A stretch of DNA of 64,000 nucleotides from Fluviicola sp. GTDB taxonomy: Bacteria; Bacteroidota; Bacteroidia; Flavobacteriales_D; Crocinitomicaceae. The stretch spans positions 17,859 to 81,858 of the forward strand of contig JAIRJW010000049.1 of assembly GCA_031260455.1 (NCBI GenBank). The letters are read 5' to 3'. Position 1 is the stretch's first letter, and each line of letters starts with the position of its first letter. Below, in pieces: positions 44,552 through 54,600 of the stretch. Position numbers and translations under genes: made by a program. Below the pieces are notes generated by a model. That model saw only the letters and a program-made list of their open reading frames with translations. It had not been told where the DNA came from and did no database searches.

Positions 44552-46618
44552 ATGCGTTTGTTTAGCGTACTTGTTAGTTTTTTCATCATTTTTTCATCGC
44601 GATCCTACTCACAGCAGCTCATCATCAATGAGGTTTCTCAGGGAACTGGTTCGGCAGAGTATGTGGAATTATTGGTAATTGGGAATCCAAGTTGTCAAAC
44701 TCCGGCTCCTTGTATGGACTTGAGAGGAATTGTCCTCGATGATAACAGCGGTTATTTCGCATCCGGAAGTGGAACAGGAATTGCACAGGGAGCTGTTCGC
44801 TTCGCCAACAATGCTTTTTGGAGCTGTATTCCGCAGGGAACCATGATTGTTGTTTACAATGAATCAGACCGTAACTCAGCAATTCCGCCAGATGATCTAA
44901 GCATGAGTGACGGAAACTGCCGTTTGATTATTCCTGTAAATTCCACATTATTTGAGGGACAAAGTATCAGTCCTGCTTCCTCTAACAATTCTTATCCTGC
45001 AAGTGCAAACTGGCTGGCAGGAGCAGGGTCCTGGAGCCAGGTAGCGATGGCCAACACAGGTGATTCCTTTTTGATCCTGCCCGGCATTTCTTCTCCAACT
45101 CCTTCTCATGCCATAAGTTACGGAAACAATACGAATAACACAATTATTTATTTTTCAGGAGGAGCAAGCGGAAAAGTTTTTTCGATGACGAATAATATGG
45201 GCAACGACCCTTTTTTGCAAGCCAACTGGACATCCGGAAACGTCGGGACAAATGAAACACCGGGAGCTGCGAACAACACCGCAAACAGTGCGTGGATTGC
45301 TTCCATGAATCCACAATGCGGTATCGCCAGCGTGCTTCAGGCAACAGCTACCGCAACTCCTGCAAGTTGCGGGTCAACGTGTAGCGGAACGGCCAATGTA
45401 ACTATTACAGGAGGAACTACTCCATACTCTATTCATTGGTCCAATGCAGCAACAACTGCAACTATTTCCAGCTTATGTCCTGCAACTTATACTGTACAGG
45501 TGACTGATGCCGGAGGCTGTTCGGTATCTGCTCAGGCAATTGTAGCAAACGGGGCCCTTGTTTCTGTTACAACAACTCCAGTGAATGAAACTTGCCAGGG
45601 AACCTGTAACGGTTCCATCACAACCACTGTTACGGGAGGAATGGCTCCTTATATTTATTCCTGGTCGAACACCGCAACAACTGACAGTATTTCGAACTTG
45701 TGCCCTGCAACTTACACTGTGCAAGTAACAGATCAGAACGGGTGTACAGGAGCCGGTTCCGGAACCATTTCAGCTGGAGCGGCAATCCAGGATCCGACCA
45801 TTCAAACAACAGGACCTTTTTCCACTTCTGATACCCCGGTTCAGTTTATTGCTGCAAGCGATGGCGGAACGTGGAACGCAGATTGCGGAACCTGCATTTC
45901 GACTTCAGGAATGTTCAATCCGCAAACCGCAGGTGCGGGAACTTACCAGGTCTGCTATTCCACAGGAGCGGGAGCCTGCACCTCACAGGATTGTCAGGCC
46001 ATCGTTGTTACAGGATGTACTCCGCAAACGACGAGTGAATCTCACAGCATTTGCCCGGGATCAAGTTATACTTTCAACAGTCAGACTTTTACCATTGCAG
46101 GTTCGTATCCGTTTCATTTTACAGGACAAAATGGTTGCGACAGTACACATACTCTGAATCTTTCTTTCTATATGGTTACTCCAACTTCTCAATCCATCAC
46201 TCGCTGTGCGGGAGATTCGGCAGAGGTTCAGGGAACCTGGTATTATACATCTGATAATGTTGTAACAAACATAACGGACGCAAATGGCTGCCCTACCACG
46301 CACTCAACAAATATTGTATTTGAAGATTGCAGTATTGAAGATTATGCGGTTTTCATTCCGAATATTTTTACACCGAATAATGATAATATCAACGATTTCT
46401 TCGCAATCAGCATCATGGGTGGTTTCCTGGAAGAAGGATTCATTGTGAACCGATGGGGGAATATTATTAAGGAATTCTATTCTGATGAATTGACCTGGGA
46501 TGGAAAAACCAGGGAAGGATTCCCGGTTTCGGATGGTGTTTACACTTATGTTCTTGTAATCAGTAATACAGTTGGAACGAAAACAAAATATAACGGGTTT
46601 GTGACAGTTGTCAGATAA
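44552..46618 (+). CDS. Secreted adhesin-like protein with SprB repeats and T9SS type B sorting domain
   Basis: A 688-residue exported protein (signal MRLFSVLVSFFIIFSSRSYSQ). The N-terminal part (LIINEVSQGTGSAEYVELLV) resembles a lamin-tail-like domain. Two SprB-type repeats follow near 262-330 and 340-408 (each with CSGTANVTITGGTTPY or CNGSITTTVTGGMAPY and the SLCPATYTVQVTDAGGC / NLCPATYTVQVTDQNGC motif). The C-terminus (VFIPNIFTPNNDNINDFFAI ... VSDGVYTYVLV) is a T9SS type B (gliding-motility-associated) sorting domain. SprB repeats are known from the gliding adhesin SprB; this protein is much smaller. Alone between the PBP-Fic cassette and a convergent gene. Confidence 0.87.
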   Translation: MRLFSVLVSFFIIFSSRSYSQQLIINEVSQGTGSAEYVELLVIGNPSCQTPAPCMDLRGIVLDDNSGYFASGSGTGIAQGAVRFANNAFWSCIPQGTMIVVYNESDRNSAIPPDDLSMSDGNCRLIIPVNSTLFEGQSISPASSNNSYPASANWLAGAGSWSQVAMANTGDSFLILPGISSPTPSHAISYGNNTNNTIIYFSGGASGKVFSMTNNMGNDPFLQANWTSGNVGTNETPGAANNTANSAWIASMNPQCGIASVLQATATATPASCGSTCSGTANVTITGGTTPYSIHWSNAATTATISSLCPATYTVQVTDAGGCSVSAQAIVANGALVSVTTTPVNETCQGTCNGSITTTVTGGMAPYIYSWSNTATTDSISNLCPATYTVQVTDQNGCTGAGSGTISAGAAIQDPTIQTTGPFSTSDTPVQFIAASDGGTWNADCGTCISTSGMFNPQTAGAGTYQVCYSTGAGACTSQDCQAIVVTGCTPQTTSESHSICPGSSYTFNSQTFTIAGSYPFHFTGQNGCDSTHTLNLSFYMVTPTSQSITRCAGDSAEVQGTWYYTSDNVVTNITDANGCPTTHSTNIVFEDCSIEDYAVFIPNIFTPNNDNINDFFAISIMGGFLEEGFIVNRWGNIIKEFYSDELTWDGKTREGFPVSDGVYTYVLVISNTVGTKTKYNGFVTVVR

Positions 46619-46686
46619 TCTTTTACTTCCTGAGAACTGTTCTCTGAGGAGCATTCAGAAAATCCAACGACGGGTTCATGGCAATT

Positions 46687-47814
46687 TTAAACATCTTTAT
46701 TCCAATCAAACTTCTTCTTTTCAAACGGGAACAGATCAAAAAGCTCACCGGAATAATAAAACTGGTAAGCAATCGCTCCAAAAGAGTATGGTTTTTCGTA
46801 AATTTTAATCGTAGATCCTCCTACGCGCGGGTTTGATTTCGGTTTGGATTGCGGGTATCCCACATTGAACAGAGTTGCCAGAATTTCCGGGCGTTTATCG
46901 ATTGGAAAACCGGCTCTCTCCCACTGCATTTTCACTTGTTTCAGGAAAATTGCAGCATACATATACGAGTAGTAATGATTGTGGAAATCCGTTAACCGAT
47001 CAATGCGCTCTTTGTTAATGGCAGCTGTATCCTGCCCCCTGAAACTCAACAATTGTTCGTACCGGTCCCCCAGGTAGTAAACGCTGTTCGGATTTCTCAG
47101 GTACTGTTCAATGTTTTTAGCCGTATGCTCCTTGATTCCGGTCACACCAAAGGAAAATTGCGATTCCACGGAAAGGACTTTCAACGGACCGATCCATTTT
47201 TTATATGCTTCACGGGAAGAATTAAACAAACGGATCTGTTCGCCCACCAGACAGGCAACGATCAGGCGTCCTTCCACTCCCGTTTGGTTTGCCACAGAAT
47301 CTATCAGTTTTTTATCTTTTGAAACCGCTTCCTTAAATGTTTTCCATTCGGCAATGTTCATCCACTCAAAAGCACTCAGTGTGGTGATCTCTTTCGCTCG
47401 TTTGGCGTTAAATTTGATTCTGGACAAAGCTTTCTGATAGGATTTATTTTCCTTCAATTGCAAATCCACCGCATCCAGCATACGCAGAACCTCATAGCTG
47501 TCAGTTCCTTCCTGAAGCACAGAAAGAATGCGCTGCGCGTTTTGCGGATAATACTCATTCAGAACAATGATGCGTTCCATAGCTTCATAACGTTTCTGAA
47601 CCATCGTGGCGCTATCCACCTTGAAACCCTGATCGTATTTATCCTGCATCTCCTGGAAGTACCGGTTATTGGCATCTACAATCCCGGATTCTTTTGTAAA
47701 GCCCAATTTAATGGCTGTGTAACTTGCGATTAAAAAGAATCCTGCAATGGCAAAAGCATACAACAAAGTGTAATAAGGTATTTTAAACCACTTGCTTCTT
47801 AAAAGTTTCTTCAC
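46687..47814 (-). CDS. Membrane-anchored protein, possibly lysozyme-like
   Basis: A 375-residue protein with one N-terminal membrane helix (YYTLLYAFAIAGFFLIASYT, about 14-33) and a large extracytoplasmic part. Residues about 185-330 contain patterns reminiscent of lysozyme-fold transglycosylases (GRLIVACLVGEQIRLFN, SQFSFGVTGIKEHTAKNIEQ, ILATLFNVGYPQSKP): a helix with a Glu, then an S-x-G-V-x-x-I-K turn and an x-x-x-F-N-x-G segment. I cannot prove catalytic activity; Glu in VGEQ is the candidate acid. Convergent with the T9SS type B gene. Confidence 0.55.
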   Translation of the reverse strand: MKKLLRSKWFKIPYYTLLYAFAIAGFFLIASYTAIKLGFTKESGIVDANNRYFQEMQDKYDQGFKVDSATMVQKRYEAMERIIVLNEYYPQNAQRILSVLQEGTDSYEVLRMLDAVDLQLKENKSYQKALSRIKFNAKRAKEITTLSAFEWMNIAEWKTFKEAVSKDKKLIDSVANQTGVEGRLIVACLVGEQIRLFNSSREAYKKWIGPLKVLSVESQFSFGVTGIKEHTAKNIEQYLRNPNSVYYLGDRYEQLLSFRGQDTAAINKERIDRLTDFHNHYYSYMYAAIFLKQVKMQWERAGFPIDKRPEILATLFNVGYPQSKPKSNPRVGGSTIKIYEKPYSFGAIAYQFYYSGELFDLFPFEKKKFDWNKDV

Positions 47815-47864
47815 TGAGACTTAATTTTCTGCAAAAATAGCTGCAAAAAACGATTCTTAATACT

Positions 47865-48011
47865 TCAATTCCAATATTTTTGCATATCGAAAAGCATATA
47901 CGCGAACAAATCGTATATCATTTCAATGTAGCGATCAACCGGACCTAGTGGAGTTCCCTGTAATTGATCTCCTCTGACTAAAAAGATTGACAGAATGAGC
48001 TTTTCTTTCAT
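47865..48011 (-). CDS. Possible 48-residue small protein
   Basis: An open frame from ATG at 48011 to TGA at 47865, MKEKLILSIFLVRGDQLQGT ... PLGPVDRYIEMIYDLFAYML. It is hydrophobic and of protein-like composition, has no stop, and fills an otherwise empty 254-bp gap. There is no clear promoter or ribosome-binding site (normal in this phylum). It could be a real small membrane-associated protein or a chance frame. Confidence 0.35.
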   Translation of the reverse strand: MKEKLILSIFLVRGDQLQGTPLGPVDRYIEMIYDLFAYMLFDMQKYWN

Positions 48012-48068
48012 GTAGCGCAAATCAAGTTAGTAACAGCAATGTAAACCAAATATTGGTAATTTTACATT

Positions 48069-48533
48069 ATGGATAACAATTACATCTTTTACAAACTGCG
48101 CAAAATCTTTCAGTGGGATGAGGAAAAAACCGGACAACTTTTCAAATCCGTTGAGTACATCGTTTCTCCTTTAGATATTTTTGCCTGGATGAAGCAGGAA
48201 AAATATGAAGGTTTTCAAGTAATGCCCGACGAAGCTTTAGCTGCTCTGATGAATGGTTTCATTGCTGAAAAACGTGGCTTGAAAGATGGAATTATCCCGG
48301 TTCCGGAGACGAAACTGAACAACAATCTAATCCTGCGCAAATTGAAAATTGCACTTTCATTCAAGGATGATGATATCATTGAAACACTCAAAAAAGCTGA
48401 TATCCGGATTGGTAAGGCGGAATTGAATGCGTTTTTCCGGGATCCGAAACATGCGCATTACCGGATTTGTGGCGATCAGTTTTTGCGGAACTTTCTCCGA
48501 GGGCTGCAATTAAAAAGTCTTAAAACGCAATAA
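48069..48533 (+). CDS. DUF1456 family protein
   Basis: A 154-residue protein made of two similar helical halves: NYIFYKLRKIFQWDEEK near the start and NNLILRKLKIALSFKDDDII near residue 85, each followed by a helix pair. This duplication is characteristic of DUF1456 (YehS-like) proteins, whose function is unknown. Free-standing. Confidence 0.85.
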   Translation: MDNNYIFYKLRKIFQWDEEKTGQLFKSVEYIVSPLDIFAWMKQEKYEGFQVMPDEALAALMNGFIAEKRGLKDGIIPVPETKLNNNLILRKLKIALSFKDDDIIETLKKADIRIGKAELNAFFRDPKHAHYRICGDQFLRNFLRGLQLKSLKTQ

Positions 48534-48578
48534 ACAGAGCATTTACAGATCTTCCGTGAAGGGAATTGCTTTATTCTT

Positions 48579-49289
48579 TTAAAACCTCAGCTTCTTCATC
48601 TCCAAAGTCAGCAGATCAAAAACATGAAAGGTGTCAGTATTAACCGGAAGCCCCAGGATACACTTCAATACCTCATTTGCCATCAAAGTCCCGATAACTC
48701 CTGGAATGACCCCGAGAACGCCATTATCCGAGCAATTCGGTACGTCTTCTGCATTCGGTGGTTCGGGGAAAATATCTCTCAGGTTTTTGCTCCCATGGTA
48801 ATTGAAAACGGCAAGTTGTCCCTGGAATCCGAGAATGCTACCATAAACCAATGGTAAACCGAGTTTTACACAAGCATCATTCACAACATAGCGCGTCAGG
48901 AAATTATCGCAGCCATCAATTACCAGGTCGAATTGCGAGAGGATTTCTTTTGCATTCTCATCCGTCAAGACACAATCAACTAATTCGATACCAGCATCGG
49001 GGTTCTGAACCAAAGTCCTCTCTCTGGCAACTTCTGCTTTTTTTCTGCCAATATCCGACGGGCCATACAAAATCTGACGGTGCAGATTCGAATGCTCGAT
49101 CACGTCAAAATCAATGATTCCGATTGTACCAACTCCACTGGCTGCCAGGTATTGAATAAGCGGACAACCCAGGCCTCCCGCTCCGATAACGGCTACACGT
49201 GCATGCTTCAGTTTCACTTGTCCCAGTAAGCCTACCTCATCCAGGATGGTTTGCCTGGAATAGCGTTTTGCTTCGTTTTCACTAAACAT
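48579..49289 (-). CDS. thiF: ThiF/MoeB-type adenylyltransferase
   Basis: A 236-residue E1-like enzyme: YSRQTILDEVGLLGQVKL at the N-terminus, the ATP-binding GAGGLGCPLIQYLA and the acidic loop DFDVIEHSNLHRQILY. In thiamine synthesis ThiF adenylates the C-terminus of the sulfur carrier ThiS. The Cys pairs that bind zinc in MoeB are not obvious (only CSDN near residue 190), and there is no C-terminal rhodanese domain. Its position after thiH, separated by 14 bp, supports the thiamine role. It is the last gene of the interrupted thiamine operon. Confidence 0.85.
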   Translation of the reverse strand: MFSENEAKRYSRQTILDEVGLLGQVKLKHARVAVIGAGGLGCPLIQYLAASGVGTIGIIDFDVIEHSNLHRQILYGPSDIGRKKAEVARERTLVQNPDAGIELVDCVLTDENAKEILSQFDLVIDGCDNFLTRYVVNDACVKLGLPLVYGSILGFQGQLAVFNYHGSKNLRDIFPEPPNAEDVPNCSDNGVLGVIPGVIGTLMANEVLKCILGLPVNTDTFHVFDLLTLEMKKLRF

Positions 49290-49303
49290 TTATTCCCATT
49301 TTA

Positions 49304-50470
49304 CTACTTGAAATTTCGCTGGAAGTCTCTTTCCTCTGGTCCTTCTCCAAGAAAGGAAGCCAAATAATAACTGCGGTCCCAGTCTTTCCAGACCGCCTCA
49401 TAACCATGATTCCGGATCAGTGCTGCGATTTCCTCTACCGATCGTTCATCTGATATTTCAAATTGTTCCAGCGATTCCGGCTCTGTCACATAGCCTCCCG
49501 GATTGGTTTTCGAACCGGCACTCATGGTTGTCACTCCCAACGGAATAATATGATTTCTGAAATACTCCGATTCCCGGGTTGAAACAGACAATTCCACATC
49601 TTCATTCAATAAGCGGTAAGCACACAGCAATTGCACTAATTCCTTATCTTCCACGATCACATTTGGTTCGATAATCCCTTCTGCCGGACGCATACGCGGA
49701 AAAGAAATCGAATATTTTGACTGCCAATATGTTTTTTGCAGATAATCCAGGTGCATGGCACAAAAAAACGAATCTATGCGCCAGTCTTCCAATCCCAAAA
49801 GTACTCCCAATCCGATTTTATGGATTCCGGCTTCCCCGCAGCGGTCCGGAGTATCCAAACGGTAGTTGAAATTTGATTTCTTCCCCTTCGGATGATATGC
49901 TTTGTATACATCCTTGTGATATGTTTCCTGGTAAACCAGGATGGAATACACACCTGCTTCATGCAATTCCCGGTATTCTTCCAGGTCCAGTGGCTGTACC
50001 TCCATCGAAATGTTGGCAAAATCGTTGCGTATCAACTCCAGGACATGTCTGAAGTAAGACATATTCACCGTATGACTGGCTTCACCTGTCACCAAAAGGA
50101 TATGATTGAATCCTCGTTCTTTCAGGTAGTCCACTTCCCGGCGAATTTCATCATCACTCAAGGTTTTGCGACGGATTTTATTATCGAAACTAAACCCACA
50201 ATACGTACAAACGTTGTTACATTCATTACTCAGATACATGGGGGTATAGAGCTGAATCGTCTTTCCGAAGCGTTTTTGTGTTAACTGATGACTGATTTGT
50301 GCCATCTGCTCCAGGTATGGCTCAGCGGCTGGTGAAATCAAAGCCTTAAAATCTTCCAGATCCCGTTTTTCCCGAGACAAAGCACGCTCCACATCCTGCG
50401 CTGTTTTGGCGTAGATGGAAGTTTTTACCTCATCCCAGGGAGTTGTTTGAAAAAGTTCTGTAAAGTTCAT
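49304..50470 (-). CDS. thiH: 2-iminoacetate synthase ThiH
   Basis: A 388-residue radical-SAM enzyme that cleaves tyrosine to dehydroglycine for the thiazole of thiamine. The [4Fe-4S] motif is CNNVCTYCGF (CxxxCxxC, near 79-88); later come VTGEASHTVNM and ISFPRMRPAEG, typical of ThiH. The start at 50470 (MNFTELFQTTPWDEVK) was chosen over an in-frame ATG 36 bp upstream. In an intact thi operon its upstream neighbour would be thiG; here the type I restriction island lies between them. Confidence 0.92.
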   Translation of the reverse strand: MNFTELFQTTPWDEVKTSIYAKTAQDVERALSREKRDLEDFKALISPAAEPYLEQMAQISHQLTQKRFGKTIQLYTPMYLSNECNNVCTYCGFSFDNKIRRKTLSDDEIRREVDYLKERGFNHILLVTGEASHTVNMSYFRHVLELIRNDFANISMEVQPLDLEEYRELHEAGVYSILVYQETYHKDVYKAYHPKGKKSNFNYRLDTPDRCGEAGIHKIGLGVLLGLEDWRIDSFFCAMHLDYLQKTYWQSKYSISFPRMRPAEGIIEPNVIVEDKELVQLLCAYRLLNEDVELSVSTRESEYFRNHIIPLGVTTMSAGSKTNPGGYVTEPESLEQFEISDERSVEEIAALIRNHGYEAVWKDWDRSYYLASFLGEGPEERDFQRNFK

Positions 50471-50869
50471 CTTTATGTATCGTTTCTCGCAGAGGCCACT
50501 AAGCATAATGCAGAGGCTCGCAGAGTTTTATAAGTTATTTACAATTCTTGCTATTGAATTTTTTATCAGCAATCGTTTATAATGCACATCCAGCAATGTA
50601 TCGACTGATTTTATCATTCACTAATAAATCTAAACTAAAATCAACATCCATTTTAATATCTTCATATATTGTAAGTGGCGGCTTGGCATTCGGACAGGTT
50701 TTTGTTGCAAACTTTCAACCGAAGAAACAATTCTCAAATTTACTAAAAACTGTCAAACGGAGAATAATGTCCGCCTGACGCCAAACCCTTCCTATGTTGG
50801 CAGCTGGCGTTTCTGTCTGTCGTGTCACCTTGCGCGGTTTGCAAATGTGCTTCTGCTTGTGTGTCAGGT
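50471..50869. other. Gene-free left junction of the restriction island
   Basis: 399 bp without a convincing gene. Near 50487-50526 are three copies of a GCAGAGG/CGCAGAG motif, a type of short repeat common in intergenic DNA of many bacteria. At 50778-50810 ACGCCA and TGGCGT form an inverted repeat around a second GCCAA/TTGGC pair; the rest is AT-rich. This is where the island joins the thiH side. Confidence 0.5.
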
Positions 50870-51607
50870 TTACGCCAATAGTTTTTCTAATTTCATTTTC
50901 CATTTTTCCCACTCTTTCATTTCTTTTGTTTGCAGGTCAATAAACTTTTGCGTGTGGTCGTAATGTATTAAATGACAAAGTTCGTGTACAATTACATATT
51001 CAATGCAGCCTTTGGGTGCTTTGATAAGTTCAGGATTTAAAATAATTTTCCCTTTTGATGTACAACTTCCCCAACGCAAGGGCATAGCCCTTAATGATAA
51101 ATGATGAATTAAGAATGATGAATGATGAGTTATGAATGTTAAACTATGACGTTTTCCAAAATTCTCCATCAGCGGTTTTGCTATTTTGGGCAAGCGTTCT
51201 TTTGCTTTTTCCAAATACCAGTTTTCTACCAATGTTTTCGCTTTTGTTTTGTCATTCGTGTAAACATTCAAAAAACGCCCGCTCAACTTTACACTATCAT
51301 TTGTAATTCCTGACTCATCATTCATAATTCTTAAAAGATATTGTCTGCCTAAATACAAATGTGTTTCGCCACTTACAAATTTTCGTGCTGGCGTTTTCGG
51401 TTGAAATGTCAAAAAGAAACTTTGTTGTTTAATTATCCAAGCTGCTTTTTTTTGCAAACATTCTTTCACTTTTTGCAATGGCGTTTCGATGGGTGCTTTT
51501 ACCAATACTTCCATTTCAGGCGTAACGGTAATGCCCAACGATTTCCTGTTTGAAAACGCTAAATGAAAATCAATTTCTTTACTGCCAAATTGAATACTGC
51601 CTTTCAT
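50870..51607 (-). CDS. YgjP-like zinc metallopeptidase, coupled to hsdR
   Basis: A 245-residue protein of the YgjP/DUF45 (WLM-related) family found beside type I restriction genes. It has the zinc motif HELCHLIHYDH in the last third, preceded by MPLRWGSCTSKGKIILNPEL, the family's conserved RWGSC region. The start codon overlaps the hsdR stop by 4 bp (ATGA), so it is translationally coupled. Two stretches do not fit the family and coincide with AT-rich ATGATGAAT-type repeats: MNDESGITND at about 51300-51330 and THHSSFLIHHLS at about 51090-51135. Role in the island unknown; protein turnover is a guess. Confidence 0.82.
   Translation of the reverse strand: MKGSIQFGSKEIDFHLAFSNRKSLGITVTPEMEVLVKAPIETPLQKVKECLQKKAAWIIKQQSFFLTFQPKTPARKFVSGETHLYLGRQYLLRIMNDESGITNDSVKLSGRFLNVYTNDKTKAKTLVENWYLEKAKERLPKIAKPLMENFGKRHSLTFITHHSSFLIHHLSLRAMPLRWGSCTSKGKIILNPELIKAPKGCIEYVIVHELCHLIHYDHTQKFIDLQTKEMKEWEKWKMKLEKLLA
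51089..51140. repeat. ATGATGAAT-type repeat inside the metallopeptidase gene
   Basis: A stretch of imperfect units based on AATGATGAAT/GAATGATGA, in frame, placed just before the conserved RWGSC motif. A second, shorter copy is at about 51302-51333. They read as the non-family peptides described under the gene. Confidence 0.6.
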
Positions 51608-54600
51608 CGTGGATAACGGATTTTTGCAATAGCCACGCAACGTTCAGCGATGTTGTCAATTTCTTCAAAACTCAAATCCAAATTGTATTTGTCTTTTATT
51701 TCGTCCAATAAATAGTCGCCAATTTGGTGTGCCATTTTTTTAGGAACATCTACCTCATTTTGCCAATTTACTTTGAGCGATTTCAAAATAATTTCGTCAA
51801 TGGCAAGTGCTGTGTTGGCTGCAATTTGTTTACGTGTGGTTTCATCGTCAAATTTGTTTTGGCAAACTTCGTTGCAAACTCCATAAAATGCTTTTGCTAT
51901 GTCCGCGCTTTGCAAAATGGCTGGAATATCGCTGTCTGTATGGGTAAGAACGTTGTTCATTACATCTTGAACTCTGTTCAAATATTCCACTTCACTAATG
52001 CGTTTTGCTTCATAGTCGGCAATGGTTTCTTTCAGCATTTCAGAAAACTTTTTGTAAAACGCCGGGTCTTCCTCCATTTTTCCGCTGATGTGTTTTGCTG
52101 TTCTACTCGCAATTTTATCGGCTTTGGCTGCGTTGCCAACGGTATTTTCAACTTCTGCCTGAAATTTTTCTTTATCAAAAATGTTTACCAATTCGGTAAT
52201 AGTTTCAACTTTTTCTGTTGTGATGTGCGTATCAATCAACTTTTGAATTTGCCCTTCGTATTGTTTGTAATCAACGGCATCGCTGTAACGCTGAATTACC
52301 GCACTACGCAACTTGATAAAGAAAGCTAAATCGTCTTTGTACCGCTGTATTTTTTTCTCATCTGTTTTATTGCGAAAATCTATTGACGAAAAAGCTAGTT
52401 TCAACAACCTGGCAAAACCTGCCAACTTATCGTAAAACAAAACTCTTACGGCTTCATCTTTCAATAAAACCTGATAGGCTTCAGCATCACGTTTGTTAGC
52501 AATGGTTTTAAAAATATCCCATAATTCTGCGTGTTTTTGCGGCAGTTTTTTGATTTCTTCGTTGATGCTGGTAAGTGTTCCCTGTATTTCTTCTTCGTCA
52601 AATTCAGAGAAAGAAGAATACAATTCCAATGCATTGTCTAATTGCTCTATTATTCCGTAATAGTCTATAATGTAGCCGTAATCTTTGTCGGGATAAACAC
52701 GGTTTACACGGGCAATAGCCTGCAATAAAGTGTGTCCCTGCAAATTTCTGGTAAGATACAAAACGGTGTTTTTCGGTTCGTCAAAACCTGTAAGCAGTTT
52801 ATCAACTACAATAATAATTTCGGGTTTTTCCGATTTTTTGTAACGATTGATAATATTGGTTTGATATTTTTTTGGTGTGCCGTGCTCATCCATCATTTTC
52901 TTCCAAAATGATTTTACCAAGTCGGGCGTTTCGCCATAAGCGCTTTCTTCGCCTTCTCGTTCATCAGGTGGCGAAATCAAAACTTCGGTGCTTACAATTC
53001 CTATTTCGTCCAAAAATTTTTTGTACTGAATTGCCGAAATTTTATTCGGACAGACCAGCTGCCCTTTGAAAGGTGTTTTGCCTTGAAAATTGTCTCGATA
53101 ATGTTTTGAAATATCCCAACTGATGGCGTAAATCTTTTGTTCGGCAATATTCAGCTGGTCAGCACGGCTAAATTTCTTTTTTAAATCAGCTTTTTGATAT
53201 TTGGTTAATGGTTCGGAAACCATATCAAAAAAATTGTCCAGCGGTTTTTCATTTACGTTTTGATGAGCATGTCTGCCTTCGTACAACAACGGAACAACGG
53301 CTTTATCTTTCACGGCCTGGTCAACGGTGTAGGCGTCAATCATTCCTCCAAATTTGGCTGCGGTGCTTTTGTCTTTTTTGAAAAGTGGTGTTCCTGTAAA
53401 AGCAATAAAACACGCATTGGGCAACGTTTTTTGCATATCCACGTTAAACGTTCCGTGCTGTGTTCGGTGCCCTTCATCAACCAACACAAAAATATTTGCA
53501 CGATCTAACGGCTTGGTAATTTTCTTTACAGCTGCTTCAAATTTGTTGATTACGGTGGTAACAACCGCATCGCTTTTGCTTTGCAAATGTTCTACTAATT
53601 TTTGTCCTGTGCTGGCGTTATCAACGGGAATGTTACACTTGCGAAACGTGTCGGTAATTTGGCTATCCAAATCAACACGGTCTGTTACCAAAATTATTTT
53701 CGGGTTTTTAATTTCTTTTTCTAACGCAATGGCTTGTGCCAACATTACCATTGTTAAAGATTTTCCCGAACCCTGCGTGTGCCAAACAACTCCTCCCCTT
53801 CGGGAAGAGTTGGAGGAGGGGGAAAGAATCTTAATTCTTTTCATCGTTTTCTTTATCGCAAAATATTGTTGGTATCGTGCTACTTTTTTTGCTCCGTCAT
53901 CAAACAAAATAAAGTTGTGTATTAAATCCATTAAACGCTCGGGGCGGCAAAGACTGTACAAATACTCGTCTTGCACGGTTGGCAAAATTTCTTCTTGCTC
54001 CAACGCATCAAAATATTGGCGAACGTATTTGAAACGCTCTGAGAATAATTTTTCTTTTTGTTCATTGGAAAGATGTTGATTTTTCAACGCTCTCAATTCA
54101 TCATTCTCTTTCCACACTGCCCAAAATTCTTCAGGTGTTCCGTTGGTGGCGTATTTGGCTTCGTTGGTGGCAATGCTCAAAAGCAATTGAGCATACACAT
54201 ACAAATTTCTAATTCCGTCTTCGTGTTGGTTGCGTAAATGTTGGCTTATGGCTTGCGAAATCGGTTCTTTCATATCGGGGCGTTTGCATTCAATAATGCA
54301 AAGCGGAATGCCGTTTACAAACAAAACCAAATCGGGGCGGTAATGCTCTTTGCTGGTGCTTCGCATTACGCTGTATTCTTCGGTAACGTGAAAAATGTTG
54401 TTGTGCAAATTTGCCCAGTCAATGTATTGAAGCGTAAAACTTTTTTTGTCACCATCTACGTTTTGTTCTAACGATTTTCCCAACGTAAGCAAGTTGTAAG
54501 CTGTTTCGCAGGCTGACATATAGCCTTCGTTCATGGGCAAATCTTTGAGAGCTTGTATGCCGTTTTCAATATTGGCATCGCTAAAAACAGTGGTTTTTGT

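Noticed and set aside
50548..50778. Plus-strand frame at the left island junction with a protein-like stretch
   Set aside because: Low-complexity start, no family, opposite direction to all neighbours.
51724..52329. Plus-strand open frame of about 200 codons opposite hsdR
   Set aside because: It is antisense to well-supported helicase coding sequence and its composition (many Phe, Cys, Asn) is what reverse translation of AT-rich genes gives.
53354..54079. Plus-strand open frame of about 240 codons opposite hsdR
   Set aside because: Same reason: shadow of hsdR, no family motif.
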